Assembly: GCA_921293015.1 (NCBI GenBank)
Contig: OV121089.1
Coordinates: forward strand, 38,488,520 to 38,552,519
Length of the DNA: 64,000 bases
Source of the DNA: Phorcus lineatus
Lineage: Eukaryota > Mollusca > Gastropoda > Trochida > Trochidae
Reading direction: 5' to 3'
Within the stretch, counting starts at the first letter, position 1, and each line of letters starts with the position of its first letter. A program made the position numbers and the translations under genes. The notes under the pieces were generated by a model. The model was not told the origin of the DNA. It made no database searches and saw only the letters and a list, made by a program, of their open reading frames with translations. Shown piece by piece: positions 13,735 through 26,100 of the stretch.

Positions 13735-16700
13735 CTCATTACGTTTGTGACTTCCATATTGTGCGTATTGGTTCTATTTTCTTATTTCTGTAAGCTTCAT
13801 TACCCCTCTGACCTCCCACACACAACAATAACTTTTCGTATTCAAGCATCGGAATTATTGCTGTATGTACTGCAAATAAACTTTAAATTAATATAATCAA
13901 ATCATAAAGTGAGAAAAACATAATCAGTATCATTCATGAAACTGAAAAAGTCTTAGAAAGAGTGAGCCGAATGTGACCCCACGCGTACTGTAGTACAAGA
14001 TATGTCCTTTATTTAAGATATATATAGACGCATTGTTGTAATACAGGCACATTATACCTACTTCAACATAACTTATATAGTAACTGAAATTCTTAAATAC
14101 TTGAGATAACACTTAAAACATGATGATAGAACAAGTCTTTGAATGCCATATAGAAGTGCTGTACAAGAAAGATAATATCTTCTGGATAACAACTTCTTTA
14201 TCGCGAAACTCACAGAAAATCTTGTTACATTACACATTTACTAAATCGTATGTTTCCATGATTATTAAGAAAGACAAGATTTTCTGTATAGCAATCTTTT
14301 TTATTTTGAAATTCACTTTTGAAGAGCATTTAGAAGTAAACAAAGTAGAGAACAGAAAATAATGTTGCACTATTCCATATATGTTTGCCCAACATTGCAA
14401 AACATGATTCTCATACACACGGAGTTGATTGATAAAGGCTCTGAACCCCGACAGTATAAATAACAGCGCCCAAGACACGTGGACCTTGGTCATATAAATT
14501 AGATACTCAAAGCGACAGTAACTCGTTTCTTTTCATTATCTGAAACATGCGGTGCCTCGGAGATTATAGGGAATATAAATCATTTTGCAATTTTCAAAAC
14601 ACTAATTGATTATTTAATCCTTTATTGCACACCTAACGTCAAAGCATACCATGGCTTTTACCTCTTTATATAATACAAGAGCTACAGAAAATGACATCTT
14701 ACAATTTTCAAATACTAAAATATATTCTGGTAATTAAAATTATCTGTATAAAGACCGCCCACAAAATTTCGAGGAAAATGTGGAAGAAAACGATATAAAC
14801 AATTTTCTTGCTAATTATCATTTTCTTCATAAATTCAATGCTTGATGGTATCAGATTTGTTTGGTTATCACGTTTTAGTTCAAAGGTTAAGTTTTTAATG
14901 TGCGGAAGTTTCCTTAGAAAATAGTTTTGACGACTTTCAATCTATTTACAGGGTCCTCCGTATTTAGTATGGTACAGGGTGATATCCGAGTATCTCTCTT
15001 TTCCTTGAAATAATGGAGCCGGGTCCATAATGTGTAAGGAAAGGGGCGTTCGGAGAATATTCCCATACAGCCGACCTATAGTTTTGCAAAAAGTGAAAAC
15101 TAAGAAATGAAAAAAATAAATGAAAAACTTCATGTCTGTGATGATGTGCAACACCCAATAATTTAAAAAGAGAGGGAAAACAGGATAACGTCACAATTAT
15201 TATTCAATTAGTGGCTAAACCTTCGAGATAAGATAAATAACATTTGTGACGTCATCACAATTTTCCCTCGCTCTTTGACATTATGTTTTTCACGTGAAAT
15301 TTCATAATTCTGAACCTTTTAATCATGTTGTTAATGGAACCACTGCATGCAGTTGCGTGTATTTAAGTATAGGGTAAAATAATCGCAACTGTCCATTCCT
15401 TAAAAATGTTTGTTCTCGGCTATATCAGTTTTGAGGAATTGAGAGCTACTCGGTGTTAAGACCTTAATGTTTTGATTTCACAGAGCAGAAGACTGAAGAA
15501 TGACGATGAAGATGGTGACTTAATATCCTGAAGTCAAGGATGGCCGAAACCATTAAATATAGACACATCCCTCCTACCTACATCTTTAGAAAATTATATA
15601 GTGAACAAATGTAACGTTGCAGATGTTACTTTCTGCACAAGTAAAATTTTTAGCATTTTTCACATTAGCGGTTAACATTCGTGTCAGTAAGCTTGTTGGA
15701 CTGATAGTGTTGGCAGTGACCGACTCTGAAGGTGTTAGTTATAATTATACAAGAGACTCGACCCGAAAAAATACAAACATTTTACTTTTGGAGGTAGTGT
15801 TCTCAGTCTGAACGACGTTACATTCACATCTTTGGTATAGAAGAAGGGCGGGATTGTTGACTTTGCAAAAGAAACATTGCTTAAGATTAAAGTTGTTCAG
15901 TTCAACAAAAAATAAATAAGAAAATCCAACATGCTTGAAATGTCAAGATCAAACACGATCACAACTTCCCGACAAGGCGTAAGAATATCACCACAAGGAT
16001 ATTCAGCCTTGACCCCTAGCACGGTATATCAAAGACATAAACGTCAAAATGACGTATGAAGTTTCTTGGCGTTGCCCATTAAGTTAAAATCGGGTGTTTG
16101 ATTTAACACGAAACTACCCCTGTAAAGACTCACTCCGGTGTTTGTGTTTACGGCCAACCGGATTAGACTTATCATACCCGCCCCTTGAGGTCACTGAACG
16201 TTACGCCTCGGATTAGGCACTGTTTTGAAGTAGATGTGGGATGAATTTTTCATGAATACTTCGTGCCACTTCTTTATTGACATTGTTTTAAATCTAGATA
16301 TGCTTTCATACGATTTCATAATATCAGTTGTGTTGTATTTTTTTCGAAGCTATGAGGTTTATTGCATTAGAATTTGTGTTGAGTAAAAGGTATAAACCAA
16401 CCAACAACGTTATTGCATATGTTAGGAAAATCACGGAGTGGCTCTTTAAAGAAACAGAATCCCCCCAAAAATAATTCTTAAATATAACGGCTACAGACAA
16501 TTGAGTTGGGATTAGTTCACGAGAAGTGATGTCTCTTGCATATATGTTTTGCAAACTCTTTTCTTCAAAATGTTTTTTCACGTCAGTCCTCTGTTAACTA
16601 TTTTCACAAACAATTTATTATGAGTATTCTATATCAACAGTATCTGATTATAAACATACAATGCTAAAGATGTAGGCCTACATCAGACTGCATGCCCTGT

Positions 16701-18430
16701 TGTAGTAATATAATATGAATAATACCCTTGATATTTCTAAACCGCATTTAGAATTCATTTTAGTTGGATCAAAGGGGCTATACGCAATACTTCAATACAA
16801 AATGAAAATAAACGAATGCAAAATCTTTTAAAATATTTAGGAAAAGAATATTGCTAAAAATTATAAAGTGTTAATGGTTAATGAATGAATCCGGTAATAT
16901 TATAATTAGATTGCGTTGCAGTCCAAAACATAAAAGACAACCCGTTGTTGAACGATCGGGATCGCTATCTTCAAATGCACGGGTCATGAACAGTTATACT
17001 CGATTCGTTTAGTTATTACGAAGACATAGACGATTTCGTATCTATCAATTTTAAAACATTAGACAAAGTTTGCCACATAGTTCTGAAACCACTGACCCAA
17101 TTCAGATGAATCTACGGTACTTGTCCTCACATACAAAAAATAATTTGTCTTGCCCTTTACGTTTTGAATTTCTGATCATCACAAAGCATTAATAATTGCC
17201 TTTCTAAGATGAAATAGAAGCTATTCAGATGAAACTTTGTTGTGTAAACAATCCTCCTTGATATGACATATAGATTACAAGGATAGAACAACGGCTTAAA
17301 TGTCCCTTCTATGGCTGCAGGCTGCAAAGATAGCCTGAATTTCCGAAATCCGTCTTGAGGAAAATAGATGGTATTACTATAAAAATATGTAGAGGCGCGT
17401 TAAGCCTTCAGTTATTAAAAACTCGAAAGCAACACACTTTTGTTTAAATTTGGAGTTCGTTCAATACTTTGCGAAAACAAAAGAAACAGTTTAACTACTT
17501 CCATACGGGAAAGTTGACGCTTAGTTTGACAATTTTACAAGATACAACAAAGAAATTTGGAAATAACGCATCAAAGGAGACTGGGATGTTACAAATCTCA
17601 GACATGTTGAAATAAACAATTCATTTATATATGCATCAGTACTTGGATCGCTGAAACATAATCGAATTTTAATCACTTTAATTGAAAACAAATCATGTAA
17701 TACAATAAAATAGTTTATTATACCATTATGCATAGATGAACCCGTCCCATAAGTATGAGTATAAGCTTTTAATGTTCAAATGTTATTTCTAAGATGACCT
17801 ACGCAATGAAAATGCTATTTAAAAAGTAAATGATAAAAGTTAATACCAAGAAAGTACCCACGTATATCAAAATTTCATTTAAATCAATAAATAGCTATAT
17901 ATGTACCCGACATCTAAAATTGCACATAAAAAAGTCAGAGATTATGTTCACAAATACTCATCATTAATATCAAAGGTATGGTTCATAAAAAATCTCGTTT
18001 CGTCTGCTCCATGGCACGTTTAAATTACGTACTTTGAAATTGTATACAACAATCGTCTCGAATATTGTTTTCAAAACATAATTAGGAAACATATACAATC
18101 TAATATTTGTTGCAGTTAGAAAGAAACGAACAACCTTAAATTATTTGAAATTTTATATTTTTTATAATATAGTTTAACTTATCATACATCACTAAAGCGT
18201 CTCAATCAAATCGATGCGTATAACAACTCACAATACATTAAGGGCACTGGAATGTTTATCAATCTCTGAATCTGGACTGAAAATTGAAGAGCTTAAAATC
18301 TTTCAAGACCCTTCTTGAAGAAAGTTGAACTGGTTATTTGGTTTTGCACAACACACTCGGGCAACACAATTTAAGTTCTCAATAGGTGCATTTGACCTTA
18401 ACGACATTAAAAACTTTAACAGGATTGTAA

Positions 18431-18436
18431 TTTATT
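18431..18436 (-). terminator. putative poly(A) signal of DUF3472-like gene A
   Basis: TTTATT on the + strand reads AATAAA on the coding strand, 8 bases after the stop codon of gene A. It is unusually close, so the true site may be further downstream; no better candidate was evident nearby. Confidence 0.3.
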
Positions 18437-18444
18437 CTTGCTCT

Positions 18445-19491
18445 TTACCATAGTGAACAACAGCAGAGGAAGCACACCTCGCTATCGCGTGTGACGGTAC
18501 ACGTGCATGTATGGCTCCGGCCTAGGATGTCCTCAAGAGTGATCTGAATCGATGACCCAGCCTTGACCTTTGTGTAAGTGCAGGATCGTGTATCGCAGTC
18601 TAAATCTTCCTGTACATGTTCGTCGTTGATGAGGATCTTGTACTTAAATTGAGGAGTTGACGAAGTATTTATCTCCCATGTGATATTTGTCTCCGTCGTG
18701 TTCTCGATTGTGCATCTGATCTCCGGCAGTGAGGGACTTTCAGGACCCTGCTTGACGGACATGCACCGATCTGATGCCAAGATGTCCCGTGGGCGCGTTG
18801 TCCCACCTGTTTGCATGTAGAAACACCCGTCCTCTGTTCCTCCGTCGTAGTTGTCGTTGTACAGCCTACACGCTTTTTCCTGCACAACATTAAACTTGCT
18901 TTTGTTGAAACGGAACCATGTTCCGTCCAATTTGCGTTTGTACCCATTGCTGTAAAGGACCCGCCGCGCGACCTCCCCTGTACCTATCCAATCCTCGATG
19001 AAGCATGCTGTCTTATTGTCAAATGTCACGTGCGGTAAGGGGAAATCCATGGTAACAAGATGGTACCATTCACGGAGTTTCGAATTATGTACCCAGAAAC
19101 CGAATCTAGTGTGCCCCTTGTAGTCCCAGCGCCTCGCAACAAGAGCATACCATGCATCCGGGTCCCAACCAATAGAAAAGTTCATAGATTTAAGACCAGT
19201 CCCCTCTCCGCCGAATGGTTCCACTTTGGTGCCCGAATGTTGTTGGACTGCTTTAATGGCTTCCTTGGTTCCAATTGGGTCCCATATGGAAAATATGAAG
19301 CATCGTCCGTTCGGGTGGTCTTGTATGCCACAATACCCTCCACCGTTCCTACCGGCGTTCCACTGAAGCGCGCAGTAATAGGTCCCGACCCCTGTACCGG
19401 AAGCAGGCACTTTAACGTGGTTGATCAAAATATCCCCGCTCATCCTGTCGTCGTACCACATGTTACATGATGGCGCTCTTTTTCCTGCCAT
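18445..19491 (-). CDS. DUF3472-like protein A (348 aa), function unknown
   Basis: An uninterrupted coding exon starting at the ATG of MAGKRAPSCN, which has a good context (GAAGATGG). A longer frame upstream relies on a GTG and should be ignored. Residues 1-235 or so resemble the DUF3472 family: Y-C-x-L-Q-W-N with GGGYCGIQ at 50-57, a F-I-F-S-I-W-D-P strand at 65-72, then FGGEGTG and FIEDWIGTGE. Residues 255-335 look like a fibronectin-III/Ig-type beta domain. There is no signal peptide or membrane segment. The chain ends in a Cys cluster (CFLCCCSLW), which suggests lipid attachment, with CSLW at the CaaX position. A splice-acceptor-like tract (AACTTTCAG) ends at 19527, so a 5' UTR exon probably lies upstream. 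The family's molecular role is not established to my knowledge. It is a paralog of the gene at 28449-29492. Confidence 0.85.
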   Translation of the reverse strand: MAGKRAPSCNMWYDDRMSGDILINHVKVPASGTGVGTYYCALQWNAGRNGGGYCGIQDHPNGRCFIFSIWDPIGTKEAIKAVQQHSGTKVEPFGGEGTGLKSMNFSIGWDPDAWYALVARRWDYKGHTRFGFWVHNSKLREWYHLVTMDFPLPHVTFDNKTACFIEDWIGTGEVARRVLYSNGYKRKLDGTWFRFNKSKFNVVQEKACRLYNDNYDGGTEDGCFYMQTGGTTRPRDILASDRCMSVKQGPESPSLPEIRCTIENTTETNITWEINTSSTPQFKYKILINDEHVQEDLDCDTRSCTYTKVKAGSSIQITLEDILGRSHTCTCTVTRDSEVCFLCCCSLW

Positions 19492-19529
19492 CTTCGCCGT
19501 AGAGGGTAAGAGGTTCACAGGGAGACCTG

Positions 19530-19872
19530 AAAGTTTATCGACATAGGAGAATTACCTTTGACAATACCAAAGAATAGAAAATGAGTATCTGTTAAGACAT
19601 ATGTGTGGAAACTATTCAGATAACTCAAAAACAGAATTAGCAAAAATGGCGAGCCGGGTAGTGTTTTGCGTGAAGTTTAGTGTTTAAAAGGCGTTCTGTA
19701 CTGTTGTCAACTTTTCAAATCATTCTTCATAAATACGAAATTTATGTAGTGGGAATGTTTGTCTTTAGAGACCTATCATGATGAAATGTCATTGTTTCCT
19801 TTTTTAAAGTTTTCATGGAGTAGCTATCATGTATAATATAGGAGATATGTTCAAGACGACATAACTTCCTTG

Positions 19873-19929
<57 letters not shown>

Positions 19930-21040
19930 TGGTATTATCACTGAAACCACAAAACAAAGTACCTTTATTGGTTTCAACCTCAAAAGTCACACAAAGGAAT
20001 AACGTTTGAAATGCATGCAAGTTAATATCTTGTAAAGTTTGGGAGATATGCTCAAGACAAAACGTCTTTGTCATAGAGTTACTGCATAGTCACGTTTCCA
20101 TGGAAAACCCAAAAGATAAAACTTAATATATTTCTAATTCTTAAAAGGATATTCTAACATTACACGAAAACTAGAATGATAATACTGCTTTCTTATTGGT
20201 TACAACAATCAATTTTGGAGTGATAATGTCGCTGATAATCACCTCTAAATATTTACGACCGGTTCACATTAATACACGCACGTTTACAAACTCCATTCGC
20301 TGAACTTACTGTTTTCATCGCCTTACAGACAACTGCAAAATTAATTCTAAATCAATTCTATAAAATCATTGAAAATATCGTATTGTTTTAATCATTTATA
20401 CGATAAATCCATTTTTTGGTTATTCTTTGGTGAAGTTGTTTATTTTTATAACACTAAAATTAATTTCAAACCGAGCTCGCTTCCTACCGTAACGCACAGC
20501 AATTGCGATTCGTCAAGTGAACAGATGAGACGTACGCTTTTCTTCAACTTTACAAACTGCTTCCCTTTCCCCCCTCTCATTCAAAAGTATATTTTTAGAC
20601 ATTGTATTCAAGCATGACAAACTATACAGCTTTCTAGATCGTTCATCCAATCAGTTAGTTCACTTGTTGCGTGAGGAGTTAGCGCTAGCAGTAAACAACT
20701 ATAGAGTAATTAATGTCCCCTGATTGGGCCAGTCCTTATCGGTATTGTAGGGATGATAGGTGACCTTTGTATTATTTACGTGAAAAACTTATCTCTGACG
20801 GGATAAAAAAATCTGTCTTTTGTTGATATTATCGTCAACGAAATAAATACTTAAGGAGTTCTATTTAAAAAACCAGTTGGTGTATTTTTTTAAAATCTTT
20901 TTTTTTATTGAAGCTTGTACTTTGGAAATGGAACTGTACCGTAATTTCGAAAGCAAGTGGAACTGGTCTGTACTGGTTCGACTTAATCACATAGTTGTTG
21001 CCCAAGGCAAATAGGTTCCCCATTATTTTTCTAATTAGTC
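19530..21040. other. intergenic region upstream of gene A, repeats only
   Basis: It holds an (AT)n microsatellite at 19875-19927 and a segment at about 19990-20110 that is a diverged relative of 21300-21480. The shared parts include a GTTTCCATG-AAAACC block and the phrase about a GAGATATG/GAGATAGAT box. No coding exon is supported. The 5' UTR exon and promoter of gene A may lie here but could not be placed. Confidence 0.45.
19875..19927. repeat. (AT)n microsatellite
   Basis: An uninterrupted run of about 26 AT dinucleotides inside a dispersed repeat segment. Confidence 0.95.
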
Positions 21041-21050
21041 ATGTTAGAAT

Positions 21051-21230
21051 GGAGATAAATCCATTCTGTTTTTTATTTTGGGGTTGTATGTCGTGCATTT
21101 TTCACCCCTAAATAAACATTTCAAACCTCGCAAGCTCGGTTTGAAATTATATTTAGGGGTATAAAATACACGTAGTGGTGAAAAATGCACGACATACAAC
21201 CCCCCAAAAAACCAGAATGGATTTATCTCC
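21051..21230. mobile_element. foldback MITE-like hairpin, about 180 bp
   Basis: The arms 21051-21105 and 21177-21230 are near-perfect reverse complements, running from GGAGATAAATCCATTCTG to CAGAATGGATTTATCTCC. A second nested inverted pair (CCCCTAAATAAACATTTCAA against TTGAAATTATATTTAGGGG) occupies the centre, so almost the whole 180 bp can fold. There is no coding capacity. A target-site duplication is not clear. Confidence 0.75.
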
Positions 21231-21764
21231 TAAATGGATGACAAATTTTTAACGTTTGGCGTAGCTTTCGTGAAAAGTAAAAGAGATTTGTTCCAGATAA
21301 CACTATTTTCAGAGAGTCACTGTTTAAGCCATGTTTCCATGAAAACCAAAAAATGTAAATTCATTGTAGACCTACACCTTAAAAAACACATTTCGGGATC
21401 ATGATTGATAAACATATAAAGTTTGGTTAAGCTATCATGTCTAGTTTAGGAGATAGATTCGGACAACGTTATTGGGCGAACGGAAAGACGGACATAATGA
21501 ACGCTGTATATGTTCCGTGCAATCTGGGAATGATCACAATCTGCAGATTGTTCGCTCACAATCTGCAGATTGTTCGAACAATCTAGGAATTTTTTTCATT
21601 CCTAGATTGTTTAAACAATCTGCAGATTGTGAGACCTGAACAATCTTGGAATGATCACAATCTGGGAATTTGCTTGTTTGTAATACATCTTGCATTATAA
21701 AATGATAATTGTTTATTTAGGTTTTTATTTGTGTATGCATTCAAATGATGGAGAATAGTTGTCA

Positions 21765-23055
21765 AGTCATAGATTGTGAAGGGATCAGAGCTCGCCTATT
21801 TGTCAAACTGAGGGAGTATAGGAATCGATTCTAAGATTATTAAGGCTTACAGCTTATCTTTACTTAAACTGAGAGGGTATAGCAGTCGATTCTCAGATTG
21901 TGAAGGGCTAAGATATCGTCATTATGTGAAACTTAGGGAGTATAGGGGCCGATACCTAAATTGTGAAGGACTCACAGCGCGCCTATATGTCAAACTGAGG
22001 GAGTATAGGGATCTATTCTCAGATTGTGAAGGGCTCACAGTCAAAATATATGTCAAACAGAGGGAGTACAAAGGACGATTCCTAGATTGTGAAGGGCTCA
22101 GATATCGCCATTATATGAAACTAAGGGAATATAGGGCTCAATTCTCAGATTGTGAAGGGCTCATATCTCGCCTATATCTCAAACTGAGGGAGTATAGGGG
22201 TCGATTCCTAGATTGTGAAGGGCTCAGAGCTCGCCTATATGTCAAACGGAGGGAGTATAGGAATCGATTCTCAGATTGTGAAGGCTCATAGCTCATCTTT
22301 ATCTAAACCTTGATGGTATAGCAGTCGGTTCTCAGATTGTGAAGGGCTCAGATATCGTCATTATGTGAAACTAAGGGAATGTAGGGGCCGATTCCTAGAT
22401 TGTGAAGGGCTCATCGCTCGCCTTTAACTCAAACTGACGGAGTATAAGGTTCGATTCTCAGATTGTGAAGGCTCATAGCTCACCTTTATCTAAACTGAGA
22501 GGGTATAGCAGTCGATTTTCCGATTGTGATGGGCTCAGATATCGTCATTATGTGAAACTGAGGGAATATAGGGGCCGATTCTTAGATTGTGAAGGGCTCA
22601 CAGCGCGCCTATATGTCAAACTGACGGAGTATAGGGATCTATTCTCAGATTGTGAAAGCTCATAGCTCACCTTTGTTTAAACTGAGAGGGTATAGCAGTC
22701 GAATCTCAGATTGTGATGGGCTCATAGCCCGCCTATAAATCAAACGGAGGGAGTATATGGGTCGATTCTCAGATTGTGAAGGGTCACAGCTCGCTTTTAC
22801 GTCCAACTGAGGGAGTATAGGGGTCCATTCTCATATTGTGAAGGGTTCATAGCTCGCGTCTGTATGTCAAACTGAGAGGAAATAGAAGATTTGTGAAGGG
22901 CTCAGATATCGTCATTTTGTGTAATTGAGGAATATAGAGGCCGATTCATAGATTGTGAAGTGCTCACAGCGCGTTTATATGTTAAATTGACGGAGTAAAT
23001 GGGTCGATTCTCAGATTGTGAAGGGCTCATAGCTCGCGTTTATGTCAAACTGTCA
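21765..23055 (+). repeat. left tandem array, 63-bp unit, about 20 copies
   Basis: Each unit contains AGATTGTGAAGGGCTCA, then CGCCTATATGTCAAACTG, then AGGGAGTATAGG. Two alternating unit types are visible, one with GCTCGCCTATATGTC and one with GATATCGTCATTATGTG, so there is some higher-order order. Several units have 1-2 base deletions. Because 63 is divisible by 3, six successive units stay open on the + strand (21926-22291) as a 21-residue repeat with a D-C-E-G core. Confidence 0.9.
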
Positions 23056-24675
23056 TTTTTTTCTGTGATTTTTAGCTAGTAGAGGGTTCAATTCACATAT
23101 TGTGAATATGTGGAGGTAGAAAACTAAATTTGTATATCGATTCTGCGATTTTAGATTTTCATTAATCATAGTTTGCGGTAACCTGTATAACACTGTTTTG
23201 AGGGTGTTACTTTGTAGAAGTAAGGATTATTTCTTATATGTGTAAAAGGTTTGCATATAGAAATCATTAAATAACAATTCACTATGAAAAGTAAACCTAT
23301 TATCTGAAAAGTTAATTACGCTGAAATTTAATTCTTCATTCTCGCTTATTTGACTTAAGTTAGGTGAATTGAGCATAATTACTATCTGTATCAACATAAA
23401 ACACTAATCTCCTTTGGTATGAATTACTTGCATAGACACTTACACTTACAGGGCTCAATGAAGGAAATAGTCTCGTGATGCTAAAAAAAGTTTCAAACAT
23501 CAAAGACAACAAACTCTGATTCTTATATTTATTGTTCATTATGGAAACTTGATAACTGTTACATTTTCCCCTCATTTTCTTCCTGGATCGTGAGATTGAA
23601 AGTTTTTAAACGAAAGATGCATAAATCGGAGAGTTACTTTTTCTTTTGAGTTTGTATATGAACAGTTTTTAAATATACATGTATGAATTTATAAAATTTA
23701 TAATACTCGAACAGTTAGCATTTTGTGTTGTCGTAACTAATTAGACCAGATGTCTAGCTGGGTCTGCTTATCAAAGCAACGTGTCACTGTGTCGCGTCTC
23801 TACTCAGACTTGCGCGTAAATTCGCGTACAATCACATTAACTTCCTCTCTGTAATTTGATGTTTATCTATCGCACGATATCATGGGGGAAAAATACTTAT
23901 GCAATAATGAATTGACTGAAGTAAAATGTTTAATTGCTCTTCGGTCACACTATGGTCAACATTTTGACATTTTTTTTTCTGTAACGTTTATAATAGTTTC
24001 CGTTATATCGGTTTGTGAATTTTACAAAGAAATGTTTTATTTGATTTCTTCTGTGTGATTTAAACAGTATTTAATTTCCATAAAACATGTAATACACAAC
24101 ATTGAGAAATATATATATATTAAAAAAGGAAAAAGGATTAGCAAACAGGCAGCAAATGCCTATAATTATAAATGCTTCTCCTGAAACAAACATGAAACGA
24201 TTAAGATATCAAGTATATTGGTGAAAATATATATTTGCAAATATTCTTGCTAAAATCAAATTCATATTAAGCATTCTCTACCTTTGCATTTGGTACATAT
24301 TTTATTAAAGAGCTATAAAAATCGGTTGGTATCATTTATGATATTCTATTTATAATAAATGATACACAGATATTATTAGGGATTCGTTAGTACTCTGTGA
24401 CAAGGATTTGTCGCTGCTCAAGGTAGATTTTAATGTTATATCATTTTTAAAAAGTATTGATTTGATCGGAATCTATTATATAGTGGGCATTTAAAGAAGT
24501 AATGAACGTGATCCTCCTGAATGTTTCCACAAGAACAGGCGGGATTTCCTAACAACAATAAGTGGACTTGCTTTGCGTAGTATATTTCAATATGATGCTG
24601 CCATTTTCCATCTTCATTTTCCATTTTCATCTGTGTAAACATGCTTCTATACCCCCGTATTTATGACGTAAGGAC
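23056..24675. other. spacer of the foldback element
   Basis: AT-rich single-copy-looking DNA between the arrays. The only recognisable content is a LINE reverse-transcriptase tail at 24436-24580 on the minus strand. No transposase-like frame was found. Confidence 0.5.
24436..24580 (-). pseudogene. fragment of a non-LTR retrotransposon (C-terminal Cys/His motif of ORF2)
   Basis: The minus-strand frame reads GNPACSCGNIQEDHVHYFFK followed by C-P-L-Y-N-R-F-R. This is the CxCG...E..H.xH..x.C.P.Y...R signature found after the reverse-transcriptase domain of many LINE ORF2 proteins. Upstream residues (left of the Gly) lose similarity, and the frame stops after about 15 more residues, so only a remnant is present. 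The Cys and His ligands are intact. It may have been captured by, or inserted into, the foldback element. Confidence 0.65.
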
Positions 24676-26100
24676 GACCTATGAGCCCTTCCCAATCTGA
24701 GAATCGACTCCTCTACCCTCTCAATTTCATATATAGGCGAGCTATGAGCCATTCACAATCTCAAAATTGACTCCTATACCCTCTCAGTTTAAATATAGAT
24801 TAACTGTGAGCCCGTAACAATTTGGGAATCAACCCCTCAGTTTGACATGTAGGCGAGCTGTGAGCTCTTCACAAAATCGACTCCTACATGTAGATACCCT
24901 CTCAGTTTCATATATAGGTGAGTTTTAAGCCCTTCACAATCTGAGAATTGACCCCTATACTCCCTCAGTGTGACATATAGGCGGGCTATGAGCCCTTCAC
25001 AATCTGAGATTCGACCTCTATACTCCGTCAGTTTGATTTATAGGAGAGCTATGATCCCTTCACAATCTAAGAATCGATCCCCATACTCCGTCAGTTTAAC
25101 TTATAGGCGAGACGCGAGCCCTTCACAATCTGGGAATTGACCCCTATGCTGCCTCAGTTTGACATAAAGCCGATCTGTGAGCCCTTCATAATCTGAGAAT
25201 CGACTGCTATACCCTCTCAGTTTAAATAAAAATGAGCTGTGAGCCCTTCACAATCTGGGAATCGACCCCTCTACCCTCTCAGTTTGACTTTAAGTCGAGC
25301 TAAGAGCCCTTCACAATCTGAGAATCGATTCTTATACTCCGTCAGTTTGACATATAGGCGAAATATGAGCCCTTCACAATCTGAAAATCGACTCCTATAT
25401 ACCCTCTCAGTTTCATATAGGTGAGCTGTAAGCCCTTCACAATCTGAGAATTGACCCCTATACATGTACTCCCTCAGTGTGACAAATAGGCGGGCTATGA
25501 GCCCTTCACAATCTGAGAATCGACCTCTATACTCCGTCAGTTTGATTTATAGGAGAGCCAAGGGCCCTTCACAATCTAGGAATCGTCCCCTGTACTCCCT
25601 CTGTTTGACATAAAAGCGAACTGTGAGCCCTTCACAATCTGGGAATTGACCCCTATGCTGCCTCAGTTTGACATAAAGCCGATCTGTGAGCCCTTCACAA
25701 TCTGAGAATCGACTGCAATACCTTCTCAATTTAAATAAAGGTGAGCTGTGAGCCCTTCACAATCTGGGAATCGGCCCCTATACCCCCTCAGTTTCACATA
25801 AAGATGAGCTATGAGCCCTTCACAATCTGAGAATCGATCTCGATACTCCGTCAGTTTGACATATAGTCGAAATGTGAGCCCTTCACAATCTGAGAATCCA
25901 CTCCTATATACCCTCTCTGTTTAAATAAAGGTGAGCTATGAGCCCTTCACAATCTAGGAGTCAACCCTTACATCCCCTAAGTTTGACATAAAGACGAGCT
26001 GAATGTCCTTCACAATCTGGGAATCGGCTCCTACACCCCGTCATTTTGCGAAAGAGACAAGCTGATTGCTCATCACGATCTAGGAATCGATCCCTATACT
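24676..26100 (-). repeat. right tandem array, 63-bp unit, about 22 copies, inverted
   Basis: The same unit as in the left array but reverse-complemented, as shown by recurring GAGCCCTTCACAATCTGAGA and CTCAGTTTGACATATAGGCG. Read on the minus strand it again gives short runs of the 21-residue frame (25271-25465, 25547-25729). At least one block is duplicated within the array: the segment around 24940-25070 recurs at 25430-25560. Confidence 0.9.

Larger units (their letters stand above)
12374..18430. other. intergenic region, no gene seen
   Basis: About 6 kb with no exon I can support on either strand. It holds an (ATTC)n microsatellite at 12821-12861, a member of a dispersed repeat near 13487-13600, a near-perfect hairpin at 13630-13734, and a less AT-rich open patch at 14942-15194. 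The remainder is AT-rich sequence with short random frames. Confidence 0.5.

Noticed and set aside
19492..19518. N-terminal extension of DUF3472-like protein A
   Set aside because: It relies on a GTG start; the paralog starts at the equivalent of MAGK, and a likely splice acceptor lies just upstream.
21765..26100. Arrays of 63-bp units as a CRISPR-like locus
   Set aside because: Units are contiguous and diverged with no constant-repeat/variable-spacer pattern, in a spliced eukaryotic genome.
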